A stretch of 60,000 nucleotides of DNA from Neocallimastix lanati (nom. inval.) (lineage: Eukaryota > Neocallimastigomycota > Neocallimastigomycetes > Neocallimastigales > Neocallimastigaceae), in the NCBI GenBank assembly GCA_016946835.1, contig JACVTC010000032.1, forward strand, positions 465,001-525,000. The letters run 5' to 3'. Position numbers and translations under genes: made by a program. How positions within the stretch are numbered: position 1 is the first letter of the stretch; each line of letters begins with the position of its first letter. The notes under the pieces were generated by a model. That model saw only the letters and a program-made list of their open reading frames with translations, did no database searches and was not told the origin of the DNA. Below are positions 34,629 to 46,660 of the stretch, piece after piece.

Positions 34629-36500
34629 TAAAACCTAGAAGTAACATCTTTAAAATAGATAGTGTGGTATCCACTAAACTCTCCCCGGGATTCATCATTT
34701 ATTGAACTACTAAGGCGAGATTCACCCTTCGTGGAAATAGATGATGATCCTGTATTATCATTATTGCCTTATCAGTAACGACGTCGACGCTCTTGGTTAA
34801 GTTTGGTAATTTGGAATACCTATCAAATAATAGCTCAAGCGAACTACTTATGATAGGTATTTGCGCTAGTTAAGAATTCCGCCAAGCCTACAATTTTTTT
34901 TGGAACAGGTGACTCAGATGAACCTTTGAAAAGTAATTCATTTAATTGTTACTGTTCCCCACTATCGAAATGTACCTCATTTAAAGTTTAAAGTTCTACC
35001 AAGATAGAAGAAACAAGTAATATATAATGATTGATATCATCTTCAAAATTAGAAATACAGTCATAGGAAGAAAGAGGATTAAACGCTCTAATCTTACTAA
35101 CGAACAAAATATAGAGATTCATCGATGAAATTTAAAGAATTCCATCTAAAAGATGCAAGAGCATCGCATTTTAAAAATCCAATGCTCAAAAGATTGATTA
35201 CCTTCGCCACAACAGGGGGCAAGTCTTGGGAACAATCTTCTGAAACTCTATCCATTCTAAGAGCAAATAGTAGTATTGTATTTATAACCACAGCGTAAAC
35301 GTATAATCCACGAAAACCTTAAGCTGAATAGGGGATATTTTAAAGCTAAATATAATTATAGCTTTATTATTTGAAAACTTGTTACTATCGTAGTATTGAC
35401 CTTTAATACCTTGAAATTTGGAAACGGATTTCCAGTAACGTTCTAAAATATCGTCATATTTTACACATTTATATATATATATATAAATGTGTATATATAT
35501 ATATTTTTTTTTTTGATTTTTTTTTTACAAAGTTCTAGATTCTTTAGTCCAGGAATAATACTGCATTTTAGGAATAGATTTAATAAGATTCCTTTATAAT
35601 ACAATTTGATTTACTCCATTTTGCAAATGATTTAATCTGTATAAGGCTGCGCAGATACCAGCAATAGGAAGGATGCTTAGATCTCGAGATAAAGCATAAG
35701 TACTCATAAGTAGAATTATGTCTAATTATAATCGTTGTTTTCTGAATTTGAATTTACCATTTTTTAGAGAAGGAACCGATACACCAAAATAGACCAGTAT
35801 TAATTAATGTTTGAATTCTAGCCGTTCTAGATTTGTTTGAACCAAGTAGAGGAGAATAATAAATTAATTTTACTAATAACAAAGGATTGAAGAACTTTTT
35901 TTCTTGTATACAATAGGAATATGTTTATTTGAAAATAAACGTGTAAATGAAAAAGAAGAGTTTTTCTAACTTTAAAAATGTATATGTGATATAATGTGTT
36001 CTAATAAGAATAAGAGATCATCTGAGAAGGGAATACCTAGATAAACAGTAACTAGAAACTTTTGGAATAGCCATCATTCCTAAATAAAAGGTTGGGTCAC
36101 TCTAATTTGGAGAAGCTTGGAAGTTCATTGGTTTTATAACCATAGTTGCACGTTTTTTTTCAATACCAAAAGTCATTTCATTTAAATTAGCCCATTTTAT
36201 GTACCTTTTTTTTTTTTTTTTTTTTTTTTAATAATTTTTCTAAATATTTTTTGCACTCGGAGTAATGAGAACAACATCATCAGCAAAGAATCCACCACAA
36301 CACTTTTTTTCTTCCAATACTAACACCATACTTTTCACAGTCATTTAGTATATCATTGATGAATAAATTGAATTAGATTGGAGATAATGGACAACCTTGA
36401 CGAACACCTCTTTTAATAGGAAATTCATTCGATAACATTGAAACAAATCGAGTATGTGCTTTAGATGAAGTATATAAATTACAAAGAAAATCAAAACATT
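34260..36500 (-). mobile_element. Degenerate LINE reverse transcriptase element, copy C
   Basis: Minus-strand pseudogene of a non-LTR retrotransposon reverse transcriptase. From the 5' side: FPIKRGVRQGCPLSPI (36378-36420), an in-frame stop, then FNLFINDILNDCEKYGVSIG, a frameshift in an A-run, and GFFADDVVLITPSAK (36250-36295), in which FADD is the catalytic aspartate box. Next come MTFGIEKKRATMVIKP (36120-36175), FYLGMMAIPKVSSY near 36070, RYWKSVSKFQGIKGQYYDSN near 35420 (matching YD.NKF of copy B), and a zinc cluster LAPCCGEGNQSFEHWIFK near 35180-35240. The N-terminal endonuclease and early RT are missing. Frameshifts and stops are many. A perfect 28-bp AT palindrome sits inside (35463-35490). 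Downstream GC-richer DNA to about 34260 is taken as the element's 3' part. Confidence 0.85.
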
Positions 36501-37409
36501 TACATAAAAAAAAAAAAAAAAAAAAAAATTTTAGATATTTAAATTTTCTTTTTTTTTTTTTTTAAGGTTTGAGAAAGTTTTAAAAAAATGGAAAGATAAA
36601 TGTTGAAAAGTAATTTGAAAATTTTTTGAAATTCGGAATTGAAGCGAAAATGAAATAATAAGAATAATCGTTATCGTACTTAATTTACAGAACTCAGAAT
36701 CTAGAATTTATGAATTCTTTTTTTATTTAAAAGAAAATGAAGGAAGCGAAATGTTAAAAAAAAAAAAAATAAAAATAAAAATAAAAAAATTAAATTAAAA
36801 AAATATTTATTTATCTAATAATAATACAAAAAAGAAAAAATAAATTTATAAAAAAAAAAAAATAAAATAAAATAAAATAAATAAATAAATAAATAATAAA
36901 AAATAAATAATAAATAATAAAAATATAAATAAATAATAAAAAAAAAAATAAAAAAATAAAAATTAAATATAATTTAATGTATATTAATAATAAATTTTAT
37001 TATGAATATAAAATTTTTATTCTAATATTCAAAAAAAGATGCACATTTATTATTATTATCAATGATTATCATTATAATTATAGAAAAAACTATGTAATAA
37101 ATATTTAATATTATTATTAATAATTATATTTGTAAATAAAGATTATATTTAATACTAATATTATTTAAAATAATAGTTTATAAAATAATATTTATAGTTT
37201 TTATCAAATTTTTTTTTTCAATGAGTGTAATTTATCATAATTATTATTTATTATAATAAAAATTATATATTTTGAATATCAACTATTTAATTATTTAATT
37301 ATATTTATTATTATTTATTATTTATTATTTATTATTTATTATTTATTATTTATTATTTATTATTTATTATTTATTATTTATTATTTATTATTATTATCAT
37401 ATATTATTA
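36501..37409. other. Intergenic AT-rich DNA with microsatellites
   Basis: Poly-A and poly-T runs, TAAA and AAAT arrays (36850-36965), and a regular 7-bp array TTATTTA at about 37308-37390 ending just past the stop codon of the HD-domain gene. No gene is visible. Confidence 0.8.
37308..37392. repeat. Heptamer tandem array (TTATTTA)n
   Basis: About twelve near-perfect 7-bp units lie within 20 bp of the HD-gene stop codon, so they are probably in its 3' UTR. Confidence 0.95.
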
Positions 37410-38107
37410 TTAAATTAAACCATTATATTCTTTTATAAAGCGATCAACAAAGTCTCTCATATATTTATCTCTTTCAATTGCCATTTTTTTTCCATATTCA
37501 GTTTTCATCATATTTTTAAGATTGAATAATTTTTCTATTAATACAAATAAATATATATACATATATTGAAAGATTTATTATTAATAAAAAATAAAATAAA
37601 ATTAAAATTAAAATTAAAATTAAAAAGTAATATTATTATTACTATTATTATTGTTATTTATCATTTATTATCATTTATTATTTCATATTACTTTTTCATA
37701 TTAAATATTTATAATATAAATATATACCATAAAAATGATTTATAGCTGTTCCTTCATTAGCTTTTGATTGAGCAATATATTCTTTTTGAGTTATGTTTAT
37801 TTTTGGTGGAATATCTGGATCATATAAAGGTCTTGATTTAGCTCCAGAATAAGCAAAGCATCTTGATATTCCTATATAAATAATAATAATAATAATAATA
37901 TTGTTATAATGATTTACTATTACTAAGTTTATATGTATATATTTTTCATTTGATATATATATATGTATTTATATATACTATATTATTTTATTTTATTTAT
38001 TTTATTTTTAACTCCATTACCAATCGCTCCCATGGCATCTAATTCTAATAATTTAAATATTAATTAATTAAATTAATAATAATTATAAATATTTTATGAT
38101 TTTTAAT

Positions 38108-38145
<38 letters not shown>

Positions 38146-38172
38146 AAATATAATACATATATATATATATAT

Positions 38173-38207
<35 letters not shown>

Positions 38208-38429
38208 AAATGTAAATAAAATAATATTTACTATCAGCATCTTGAACTATTGCAATTTCCATACTAGTTTCTCTTTCTTTTTCCGATTTTCCAATTTCCT
38301 TACGATAGGATATATTATTGATACCATTTAATATAATTTCAACATCTTCTTCTTTAACTTTTTTTGATAACAAAAAATCATGTATTTCCTTTAATTTTTC
38401 ATTATCACTTATATATACATATATTGTAT

Positions 38430-38462
<33 letters not shown>

Positions 38463-39392
38463 ATTATTTATAAATGAAATATGAAATACATCATATTTAT
38501 ATTTATTAATAATTAAAATATTATTTTTATATATAAATATTTTTAGACTTTATATAATATTTATTTTTTCATAATTTATTAATATGATAAATATAAAAAA
38601 TAATATTGCAATAATTATACAATTATTACAATATATAAATTGGTTAACTTACTTTTTACAATACTTTTATATAAATTTCAATTTCATATAATTCATATAT
38701 ATATTTGTTTTTAAAAAATAGCAATAAAAAAAAAAAATATTATTTATATATTAATATAGATATACTCATTTCTTGTATGGAAGAAACTACTACTATGTTC
38801 ATTTATAATTATTATGATAATAATCCTAAACGATTATTTTTGTAATTCATTAAATTAAATGATTTATAAAAACATTTACTTTAGAATCAATTGAATCATG
38901 AAGTAATGCAATAGCAATAACAATAAATTCATTTATGCTTTTTCCATTTTGTAATTCGTTTTTTGATATGGTGGTTGACAAATTTTTTACTCTAAATACA
39001 TGTTGCCAATCCTAATTTAAAATAAATAATTATAATTCAAAAAAGCTTACTATAATAAAATTTCTATAAAGTAATATATATATATATACTACTTTTTCTT
39101 TTTTTTTTTATGACTTTTATTTATTTTATTAATATATAAGAAGAAATTTAAATTCTTTTTTTTTACATATATAAAAAAATAATAATAATAACAATAATTA
39201 CATGTGATGAATCATTCTTATCTAAATCTTTTTTAACATATTCTAATAATAAAAATAGAAATAATATTTATCAATATGCTTATTATATTAACAATAATAA
39301 TAATAATAATAAATTTTAGAAGATTTCCAATTTAAAATATCTTTTAATATACCTTCTATTTCTTTTATAATTTCATTATTATATTCATTCAT
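37410..39392 (-). CDS. HD-domain metal-dependent phosphohydrolase, seven exons
   Basis: Exons by eye: 39353-39392, 39202-39242, 38880-39011, 38232 to about 38407, 38021-38044, 37728-37871 and 37410-37534. The product is about 220 residues and resembles the YpgQ/YedJ-like HD hydrolases of unknown substrate. Motifs in order: DSSHDWQHVFRV (first metal histidines), IALLHDSIDSK (HD pair), ERETSMEIAIVQDAD followed by KLDAMGAIGISRCFAY (family signature), and EKLFNLKNMMKTEYGKKMA near the C-terminus. All junctions keep frame except exon 3 to exon 4: the only AG upstream of the exon 4 codons (ISDNEKLK) gives a shifted frame, so that acceptor is unresolved or the sequence has an indel by the long A/T run at about 38430-38460. 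The HD metal residues are present, so phosphohydrolase activity is likely; the substrate is unknown. Confidence 0.82.
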
Positions 39393-40299
39393 TTCTAAAA
39401 TTTCTGATAATATAGGAAAAAAAATAAATTAATATTAAATTATAATTGTTCTATTATTATTAAAATAAAAATAAAAAATAAAAAAAAAAGTATATATTCT
39501 TTCTTTTTTTTTTTTTTTTAATTATAACTTTTAATATTATTGCTTTACCTAATGGTAAAAATATATAGAGATGGTTGTGGACAATAAATTTTTTTTTTTT
39601 TTTTAATTATTAAATTTAATTATTTAACTATTTTATATTAATTTTTTTATTAAAAAAAAAAAATTAATAAAATACATTTAATAAATAATATTTTAATATT
39701 TAATATTTAATATTTAATTAATCATCATTATTTAGAATTGTTGAACGTCACACAAATTTTTCAATTAAAAAATTATATAATTAAAAAAAAAAAAATTTAA
39801 AAATTAAAAAAAAAAAAAAAAAAAAAGTTATTCTAAAATAAAAAATATATATATATATAAAAAAAAAAAAATTAATTTATATTAAAAAAAAAAGGTAAAT
39901 ATTTTATAAAACACACACATATATTATTTAATTCTAATAATAAATATATATATATATATATATATATAAAATAAAGTAATAAAATATTTTTTTTTATAAT
40001 ATTAATTTATATTAAATATTTCGAATACAAAAGATGAATTAATTCATCATCTTTAAAATAAAAAAAAAAAAAAAGATCTATAATAAAAATAATTAAATGG
40101 TATAATATATATAAATATATATAAATGTATATAAAATTATAATTTTTTTTTTTTTTTAAATTTAGAGAAAACTATATTTATTTTATAATAATAAAATTAC
40201 ATGATTTAATTAAAAAAAAAAAAATAAAAAATAAAAAATAAAAAATAAAATACATGAAATAAAATATTATAGATTATAATAATTATAAAAGTACGTTAG
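39393..40299. other. Intergenic AT-rich DNA
   Basis: The HD-gene upstream region followed by homopolymers and TA arrays (39843-39970). No gene is visible. T16 at 40142-40158 lies close to the presumed 3' end of LINE copy D. Confidence 0.7.
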
Positions 40300-41040
40300 A
40301 AATTAATAGTTTTCTAACTTTTCCCATTCATTGATGATAACACCAATGTCCATTATTGCGAATAATAATTTCAGTATTACAGTTATCAACCGAATCTGTC
40401 TCCCGATTCTTTCACCGACCGGAAGGTGAAGATCCCATGCCTTATCATTTCGACATCGACGCTCTTAGCAAACGGTAGATTCGATAGATTCAACGGAATA
40501 CCATTTTCATTATCAAACTAAAAGATCGTACAAATGAATGGTATTAAACGTTTGTTTGAAAAACTTCGCAATCCCCACAAAATACGGAACAGTCAATGAA
40601 GTTGAACTTTGTTTACAAACTAATTGTCTTTATTCCCTCCATCATTAAATTTAATTTTATATATATATATATATATTGAACACCCGCCAAGAAGAGTACT
40701 TAATATAAAATAATAAATAGTATTATCATAATCCCTTTTCTGAATTTAAAGAAACATCCAAAGATTTTTTTGTTTTTTTTTTTTTTTGTTTTGTTTTGTT
40801 TTTTTTTGTTCAATTATCATTGTAAACTTCAAAAAAGAGAGATTATCTAGAAAAGATAAAGAATTCATTTCTATAATTTTCCAATTCTTTATACAGGCAA
40901 AGATCCAGTGAGAAAAGCTAGATACACTAACATTACTACATTTAGGAGAAATCTTCTGAGACTATTTTTTCTTTTAATGGAAATACTAATGTCAAATTTA
41001 ATACCACACCTAATTCGAGATATACACGATAAAATATAAT
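40300..41040 (-). mobile_element. Degenerate LINE-type retrotransposon fragment, copy D
   Basis: Minus-strand relic. Around 40880-41030 it matches copy A (25585-25710) at nucleotide level: TCGAATTAGGTGTGGT, AGTATTTCCATT, AATAGTCTCAGAAGATTT and CCTAAATGT are shared. Translated, the segment gives SPKCSNVSVSSFSHWIFAC, the zinc-finger region seen in copies A and C. Near 40440-40480 it has an Arg-rich segment, and its last frame ends VIINEWEKLEN and a stop near 40308. Frames are broken. An AT-repeat insertion lies at 40655-40675. Confidence 0.75.
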
Positions 41041-41956
41041 ATAATAAAATATAATATAATAATAATTTTTTTTTTTTTCTTTTTTTTTTTTTTTTTGGTT
41101 TTGTTTTATTTTACTTTTTAATTAATTTTTAACTTATAAAATAATTTTTTTTTTATATATATTAATGTTAATAGATAATATTTAAATAAAAATAAATATT
41201 TAAGAAAAAAAAAAAAAAAATGAATATGAATATTATAATGATATTTTAAAATAAAAAATTAAAATAAAATAAGAAAAGTGTATATATATTTAATATTATC
41301 TTTTAAAAATTTACTAGAGTATCACTATAAGAAAAAAAATTATTTTTTTAAATAAAAATTAATAAATAATTAATAAAAAAATTTCAAGATAAAAAAGAAA
41401 AAGAAAAAAGAAAAAAGAAAAAATGGTTTTAAATATTTTAAATTTGTATTAATATATATTAATATAAACTTTCTATACTTAAATTATTTTAATACTATTT
41501 TTTTTTTTTTTCTGTTGTTTTGAACTGTTCTGTTTTTGTATCTTTTTTTTTTGTTTGTTTGTTTGTTTGTTTTTTGTTTTACATTCAATGTATATATATA
41601 TATATATATTTATACAAATTTATTTATTATTCATTTTTTCCTTTTTTTCTTTTTTTTTTTTTTTTCTTTTTCTTTTATACTTTCATTTATTCCTTTATTT
41701 TTTATTCTCATATATTTTAATATATATGTATATATACATTTTTTTTTTTTCATTTATTTTTTTTTTTATAATTATTACTTTTTTATTGTTGATAATAACT
41801 CGATTTAAAAAAAAAAAAAGAAAGAAAAATAAAAATAAAAACTACTGTAACTGTATATATTTTAATTTAGCATTCTAGAATATGAGTTAAATAATGTATT
41901 TTTTGTTCCGTTTTGTTTTAAATTGTTTTTACTTTCAGCTTTATTTTTTTTTTTTT
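41041..41956. other. Intergenic T-rich DNA
   Basis: Long T-rich stretches with TG and TA runs (41497-41780). Apparent Phe/Tyr/Ile-rich frames here overlap in all three phases and are composition artefacts. It is the 3' flank of the FYVE gene. Confidence 0.8.
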
Positions 41957-43230
41957 TTAAAAAGTACTCCAAGACCAATCACTTGGAACTGACATAAGAG
42001 TAGCTGGAGTTGTATCATTTCCTATAATATTAAATTAGAAGAAAAAAGTATTATTATAATAATAATTAAAAATAAATTTATACCATTAAAATATAATAAA
42101 AAAAAAAAATAAATAATAAAAATTAGTATATTTTTTTTTAAAGTTAATATTTAACATATAATAAATAACATACTAGTTGGTTGAGCCTTTATTATTGGTA
42201 TATTAGCTGTAGTATTACTACTATGAAGAGTAGTTGGAGGAATATAATTACTATATTCTATATTATATTGTAATAATTAAATTATTTTATTAATAATATT
42301 ATAATTAATATTAATTATAATAAAAAAAAAAGGAGAGAGAGATTAATATTAATAATATATATTAAATATTTATAAATAATATATATTATTATTAATAATT
42401 ATATAATCAAAAAGAAAAGATTAAGTATTATATTAACATTTTATTCATTCTTTATATATATATTTACCTCTGTTATATAAAGAACTTCCAGCTCTGCTCT
42501 TAAATCTATTGTCTGATTCTCTTATTGAAGATATAAATTCTTTTTGATAGATATTATAACAAGATCTACAAACTCTTGATAAAACACCTTTATATATATA
42601 ACATATAAGAATATGAATGATTATTAATAACCAAAGATTAATATTTCAAAAAATAAAATAAAATAAAATAAATAAAATAAAAATAAATTCACTATTCTAA
42701 TATTATATGAAAATATAAAATAATGATACCTTTAGAATCAATTTTACAATTTCTATCTAAACGGAATGTATAACTTGCACATTGATTACAGAAAATATCA
42801 CCACATCTACGGCAATGATGTCTTCTGTTAATAAATGTAAAAGGTCTATGACAAGCTGCACAAGCTTTAGCCTCTGAATCAGGCTATCATATAATAATAA
42901 TATTTTTTTTAATAATTATATTATTTTTAACATAACATTAATTAAAAAGCTTTTCATCTTTAATATATAAATACTTTTTATTTCATTTTTAACATATATA
43001 TGAACTTCTTAACTTTAAATATTTTTAATATGTGAATAAAATACCTTCCAATGACTTCTAGTTGGTGGACCTAAATCTTCAGGGGCATCTGAGAGTAATA
43101 ATAAATTACCCTTTTGTGAATTGTTACTTTCCTTTCCATCTTCAGTAATTTTATTTTGTGTTTGAATAAAGGAATAATCTATTATATCATTATTATGTTC
43201 ATTTTTTCTTGAGAGTTTATCGAAAAACAT
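41957..43230 (-). CDS. FYVE zinc-finger protein, five exons
   Basis: Exons 43045-43230, 42730-42883, 42468-42587, 42174-42257 and 41957-42021 join in frame to 203 codons including the stop. After about 55 residues the segment DLGPPTRSHWKPDSEAKAC leads into the FYVE domain: CAACHRPFTFINRRHHCRRC, GDIFCNQCASY and RVCRSCYN supply eight zinc ligands, and RRHHCR is the PI3P-binding signature. The domain lies at about residues 65-135. The C-terminal 70 residues are Ser/Thr/Asn-rich and end DWSWSTF. The protein should bind phosphatidylinositol 3-phosphate on endosomes or vacuoles. It has no other domain, so it is neither Vps27-like (no VHS) nor Fab1-like (no kinase); the exact orthologue is not identified. 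Introns are 80-300 nt. Confidence 0.92.
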
Positions 43231-43431
43231 TTTTTTTTTTTTTATTTATTTATTGTCTATTTATTTTTACTTTAATTTTATATAAAATTACTATATGTAT
43301 TTTTAATAGCTTTTTCTTTATCAGTATTCTTAAAATGATATATTATTTTTGATTTATATTATTTTTATTACTTTCTTATTTTTTTAATATTTAAATATAT
43401 ATAATCTTGGTTTAAAATAAAATATGAAATA

Positions 43432-43495
43432 TTAATTCTCTTTTGTTGAATAAAATATTATAGTATAAAAAAATTTTTTAACAAAAGAGAATTAA
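43432..43495. repeat. Perfect inverted repeat, 16-nt arms
   Basis: TTAATTCTCTTTTGTT at 43432-43447 is matched exactly by AACAAAAGAGAATTAA at 43480-43495, with a 32-nt loop. It lies about 200 bp upstream of the FYVE start codon. The arms contain C and G, making chance less likely than for pure AT palindromes. Confidence 0.85.
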
Positions 43496-44845
43496 GAAGA
43501 TCGTATTAGATATATTCGATATGTAATATTTTTTAATATGATTAAATTCTATAATATTATTTTTTTTTTTTTTTTTTTTTTGAATTTTTATTATTTACTT
43601 CTAAAACTTTTCTTTAACTATTCTTTAAAAACTATATTGAATAAAAATAAAAAATAAGATAAATATAAAAATTTAAAGAATTAAAGATAAAAAAAAATTT
43701 TTTTTTTTTTTTTTATTATTATTATTATTGTTATTAATAAATTTTTTTAATAATTATTTTAAACATTTAAACTAAATTTTAAAAACGATTATTATTATTA
43801 TTATTAATTTATTTTCAATGTCTATTAAATAAATTTTTTTTTTTTAAATTTATGTAAAAATAATCTTAATTAATATACTTATCATTTATTTATTTTATTT
43901 ATTTATTTACTTATTATTTTATTTATTATGTATATATTTATTTATTTATTTATTATTTATTTATTTATTCACTTTAAATAATTACTTTTTTGACTTTATT
44001 AAAATGGATTTTACTAGAATTAAAATAATATTAAAATTAAAATATTTAAGGGATATTTAATTATCACTAACCAATATAAATATTTATAGAATATATTAAT
44101 AAATATTTATATGAAATCATGTAGTGCTTATTTATTTAATATATTGATGTTTACTATTATATTAATTTAAATATTATTTCAAATAAAAATTTTTAATTTT
44201 ATATTTATTTAAAAAAAAGTAATATTAATAATAAAATAATAATTAAAGTTTTTACTATATATAATCATTAATAAAAATAATAAATAATATATATGTAATC
44301 ATATATTAATTTTTAAGGCATCATGTGATATATCCAATAGAATTGTATCTATTGTTCACATAAATTTATTGGATAGATATAACTTTATATATAAATATAT
44401 ACATAATTTATGGATATTTTATATATATATTTTTATATATATAAAACATTCATAAGTTAAGTATTGGCTGCCTTTCTTATTTCTTTTTTTGAATTTTTAT
44501 TTTACAAAAAAAAAAAAAAAATTAAAAATAACACCACCAAACTTAATTCTATATGCATTATTTAATTTTCAATGAAATAAAGAAAAATGAAAGAAAAGAA
44601 AAAATAAAATAGTTTCTGTTGAACTTAAAATTTATATATTTATTTTATTTATATATGAAAAACAATAAATATTACAATTATGAAATTGGAAATTGAAATA
44701 AAAATAAAATATATAAGATTAGCTATAAAATCAATTTTAATTAATATTTCACATATTCTTTTATAAAACTCAAATAATAATATATATAAATATATATAAT
44801 TATTTTATAAACTTTAAAATATAAATCAATTTAGAAAATTTTAGA

Positions 44846-44882
<37 letters not shown>

Positions 44883-45449
44883 TATAGACTATCATATTTA
44901 TAAATTGAAAAGATAAATATAATAAATTTCACATGGTTTCTTTTTATTAATAAACATATTTATAAATAACAATAAAATAGCCATAAAAATGTTAAATATT
45001 AAATAAAAATAAAAATGTTATTTTTATATATATATAAAGAAATAATAAGAATAATAATAATTTTACGGAATAAAAAAAAAATTAATATTAATTATTAATT
45101 ATATATTAATTTTTTCATTTATTTATATTAAATCTAAAAAAATAAGATTTATTTTATTAATATAGCTTTAATCTCTATTTTGCCCAATTAAATTGTAACA
45201 ATACATAATAAATAAATAAATAAATAAATAAATAAATATTAACATGAAGATTTTGTATTTTTTTTCTTTTTTTCTTATTATTATTATACTCTATTAAGTA
45301 ATGATAATAAAAAGTCTTTAATATAAATTTTTTTAAACGATGTATTAAACATCGCTTTCTAAAATTAAGAACAAAAAAAAAAAAAACATTTTGTTGAATT
45401 ATATTACCAGATTATTCATTTCAAAAAAAAAATATATATATATATATAT

Positions 45450-45835
45450 AAAATAAAAAGATTTTATAAAACAAATTAATATTAATGAAAATATATAAAT
45501 AATGCCTTTTTTTTTTTTTCTTTTGTCTCAGTAAATAATTTGAAAAAAAAAAAAAAAAAAAAAAAAAAGTTTATATTCAATGACCTTGTAAAATAATATT
45601 AAAAATAAAATATTTATTTTTATAATAATACAAAGACTTTATAAAGCAAATTAATATAAATGAAAATATATAAATAATTATACCTTTTTTTTTTTTTTTC
45701 TTTTGTTTTATTAAATTAAAAAAAAAAAAAAAGTTTATATTTAATGTTAAATTTAATGACCTTGTAAAGTAATATTTATTTAATTAACATTCAAATTTTA
45801 AAAAATAATAAAATACTTACTTTTAAAATAATAAC
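45450..45835. repeat. Diverged direct duplication, about 180 bp x 2
   Basis: Both copies contain CAAATTAATAT, ATGAAAATATATAAATAAT, a T-run followed by CTTTTGT, an A-run, AGTTTATATT and AATGACCTTGTAAA. Copy 1 is about 45463-45600 and copy 2 about 45643-45775. Confidence 0.8.
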
Positions 45836-46660
45836 TAAATAACTAAATAATTTATAACTAAATAATAAATATATATATCTTTTTTTTTTTTTTTTCTTTT
45901 CTATTGAATTTTTTTATTTTTTTTTTTTTTTTTTTTTCAAATATATATATTACTGATTCATATTTGTTTATATATATAGAATTATGAACATAAATTTTAT
46001 AAAAAAAAAATAAATTTTTTTATTTTTTTTTTTTTTTTTTATTTTTTTTTTATTTTTTATTTTTTTTTTTTCTCTTATTATTTTTAGAAATATTATTAAA
46101 TTAATTGCAATATTCATTTTACAATAAAAAATAAAATATAAAAAAATTTTTTTTCTCTTTATATATATTTCCTTCTTATATATATATATATAAATACGTA
46201 AATTTGAAAAAAAAAAAAAAAAAAAAAAAAATTTTTTTTCTTTTCTTTTCTTTCCTTTCCTTATCTCTCTCTTTTTTTTTTTTTTTTTTTACATCTTAAT
46301 GAATTTAATGAATTAATAAAATATAATAATAATATATATATATATGAGAAAGAGATAAAGAAAATAAAATATTTTTTATAAAAAAATATATATATATACT
46401 ATTAATTTTGTAATGATATTATAATTATATTATAAAATGATTAATGAAAAAAATAATAATAATAATAATAAAAAATAATTAAAATTAAAATAAATAAAAT
46501 ATTTAAATATATATAAATATATATACTAATAACTTTTTGTTATGATTTATGATTTAACAATATGATAAAAAAAAAAAAAAATTGGAATATAAAATAATAA
46601 AAAAAATAATTTTTTTTTTTTTTTTTTTGGAAATGAATTTTAATACATCTAAAACTAAAA

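Larger units (their letters stand above)
43231..46660. other. Gene-free AT-rich stretch
   Basis: No gene is visible. It includes a perfect 16-nt inverted repeat (43432-43495), a diverged duplication of about 180 bp (45450-45835), an ATTTATTT array (43890-43970), and many homopolymers including A35 near 44849-44880. Confidence 0.75.

Noticed and set aside
34680-34960. GC-richer patch considered as a possible structured RNA gene
   Set aside because: It lies in the 3' coding part of LINE copy C and shares sequence style with copies B and D.
41520-41878. Three overlapping Phe/Tyr/Ile-rich frames
   Set aside because: Open in all three phases of a T-rich sequence, so not evidence of coding.
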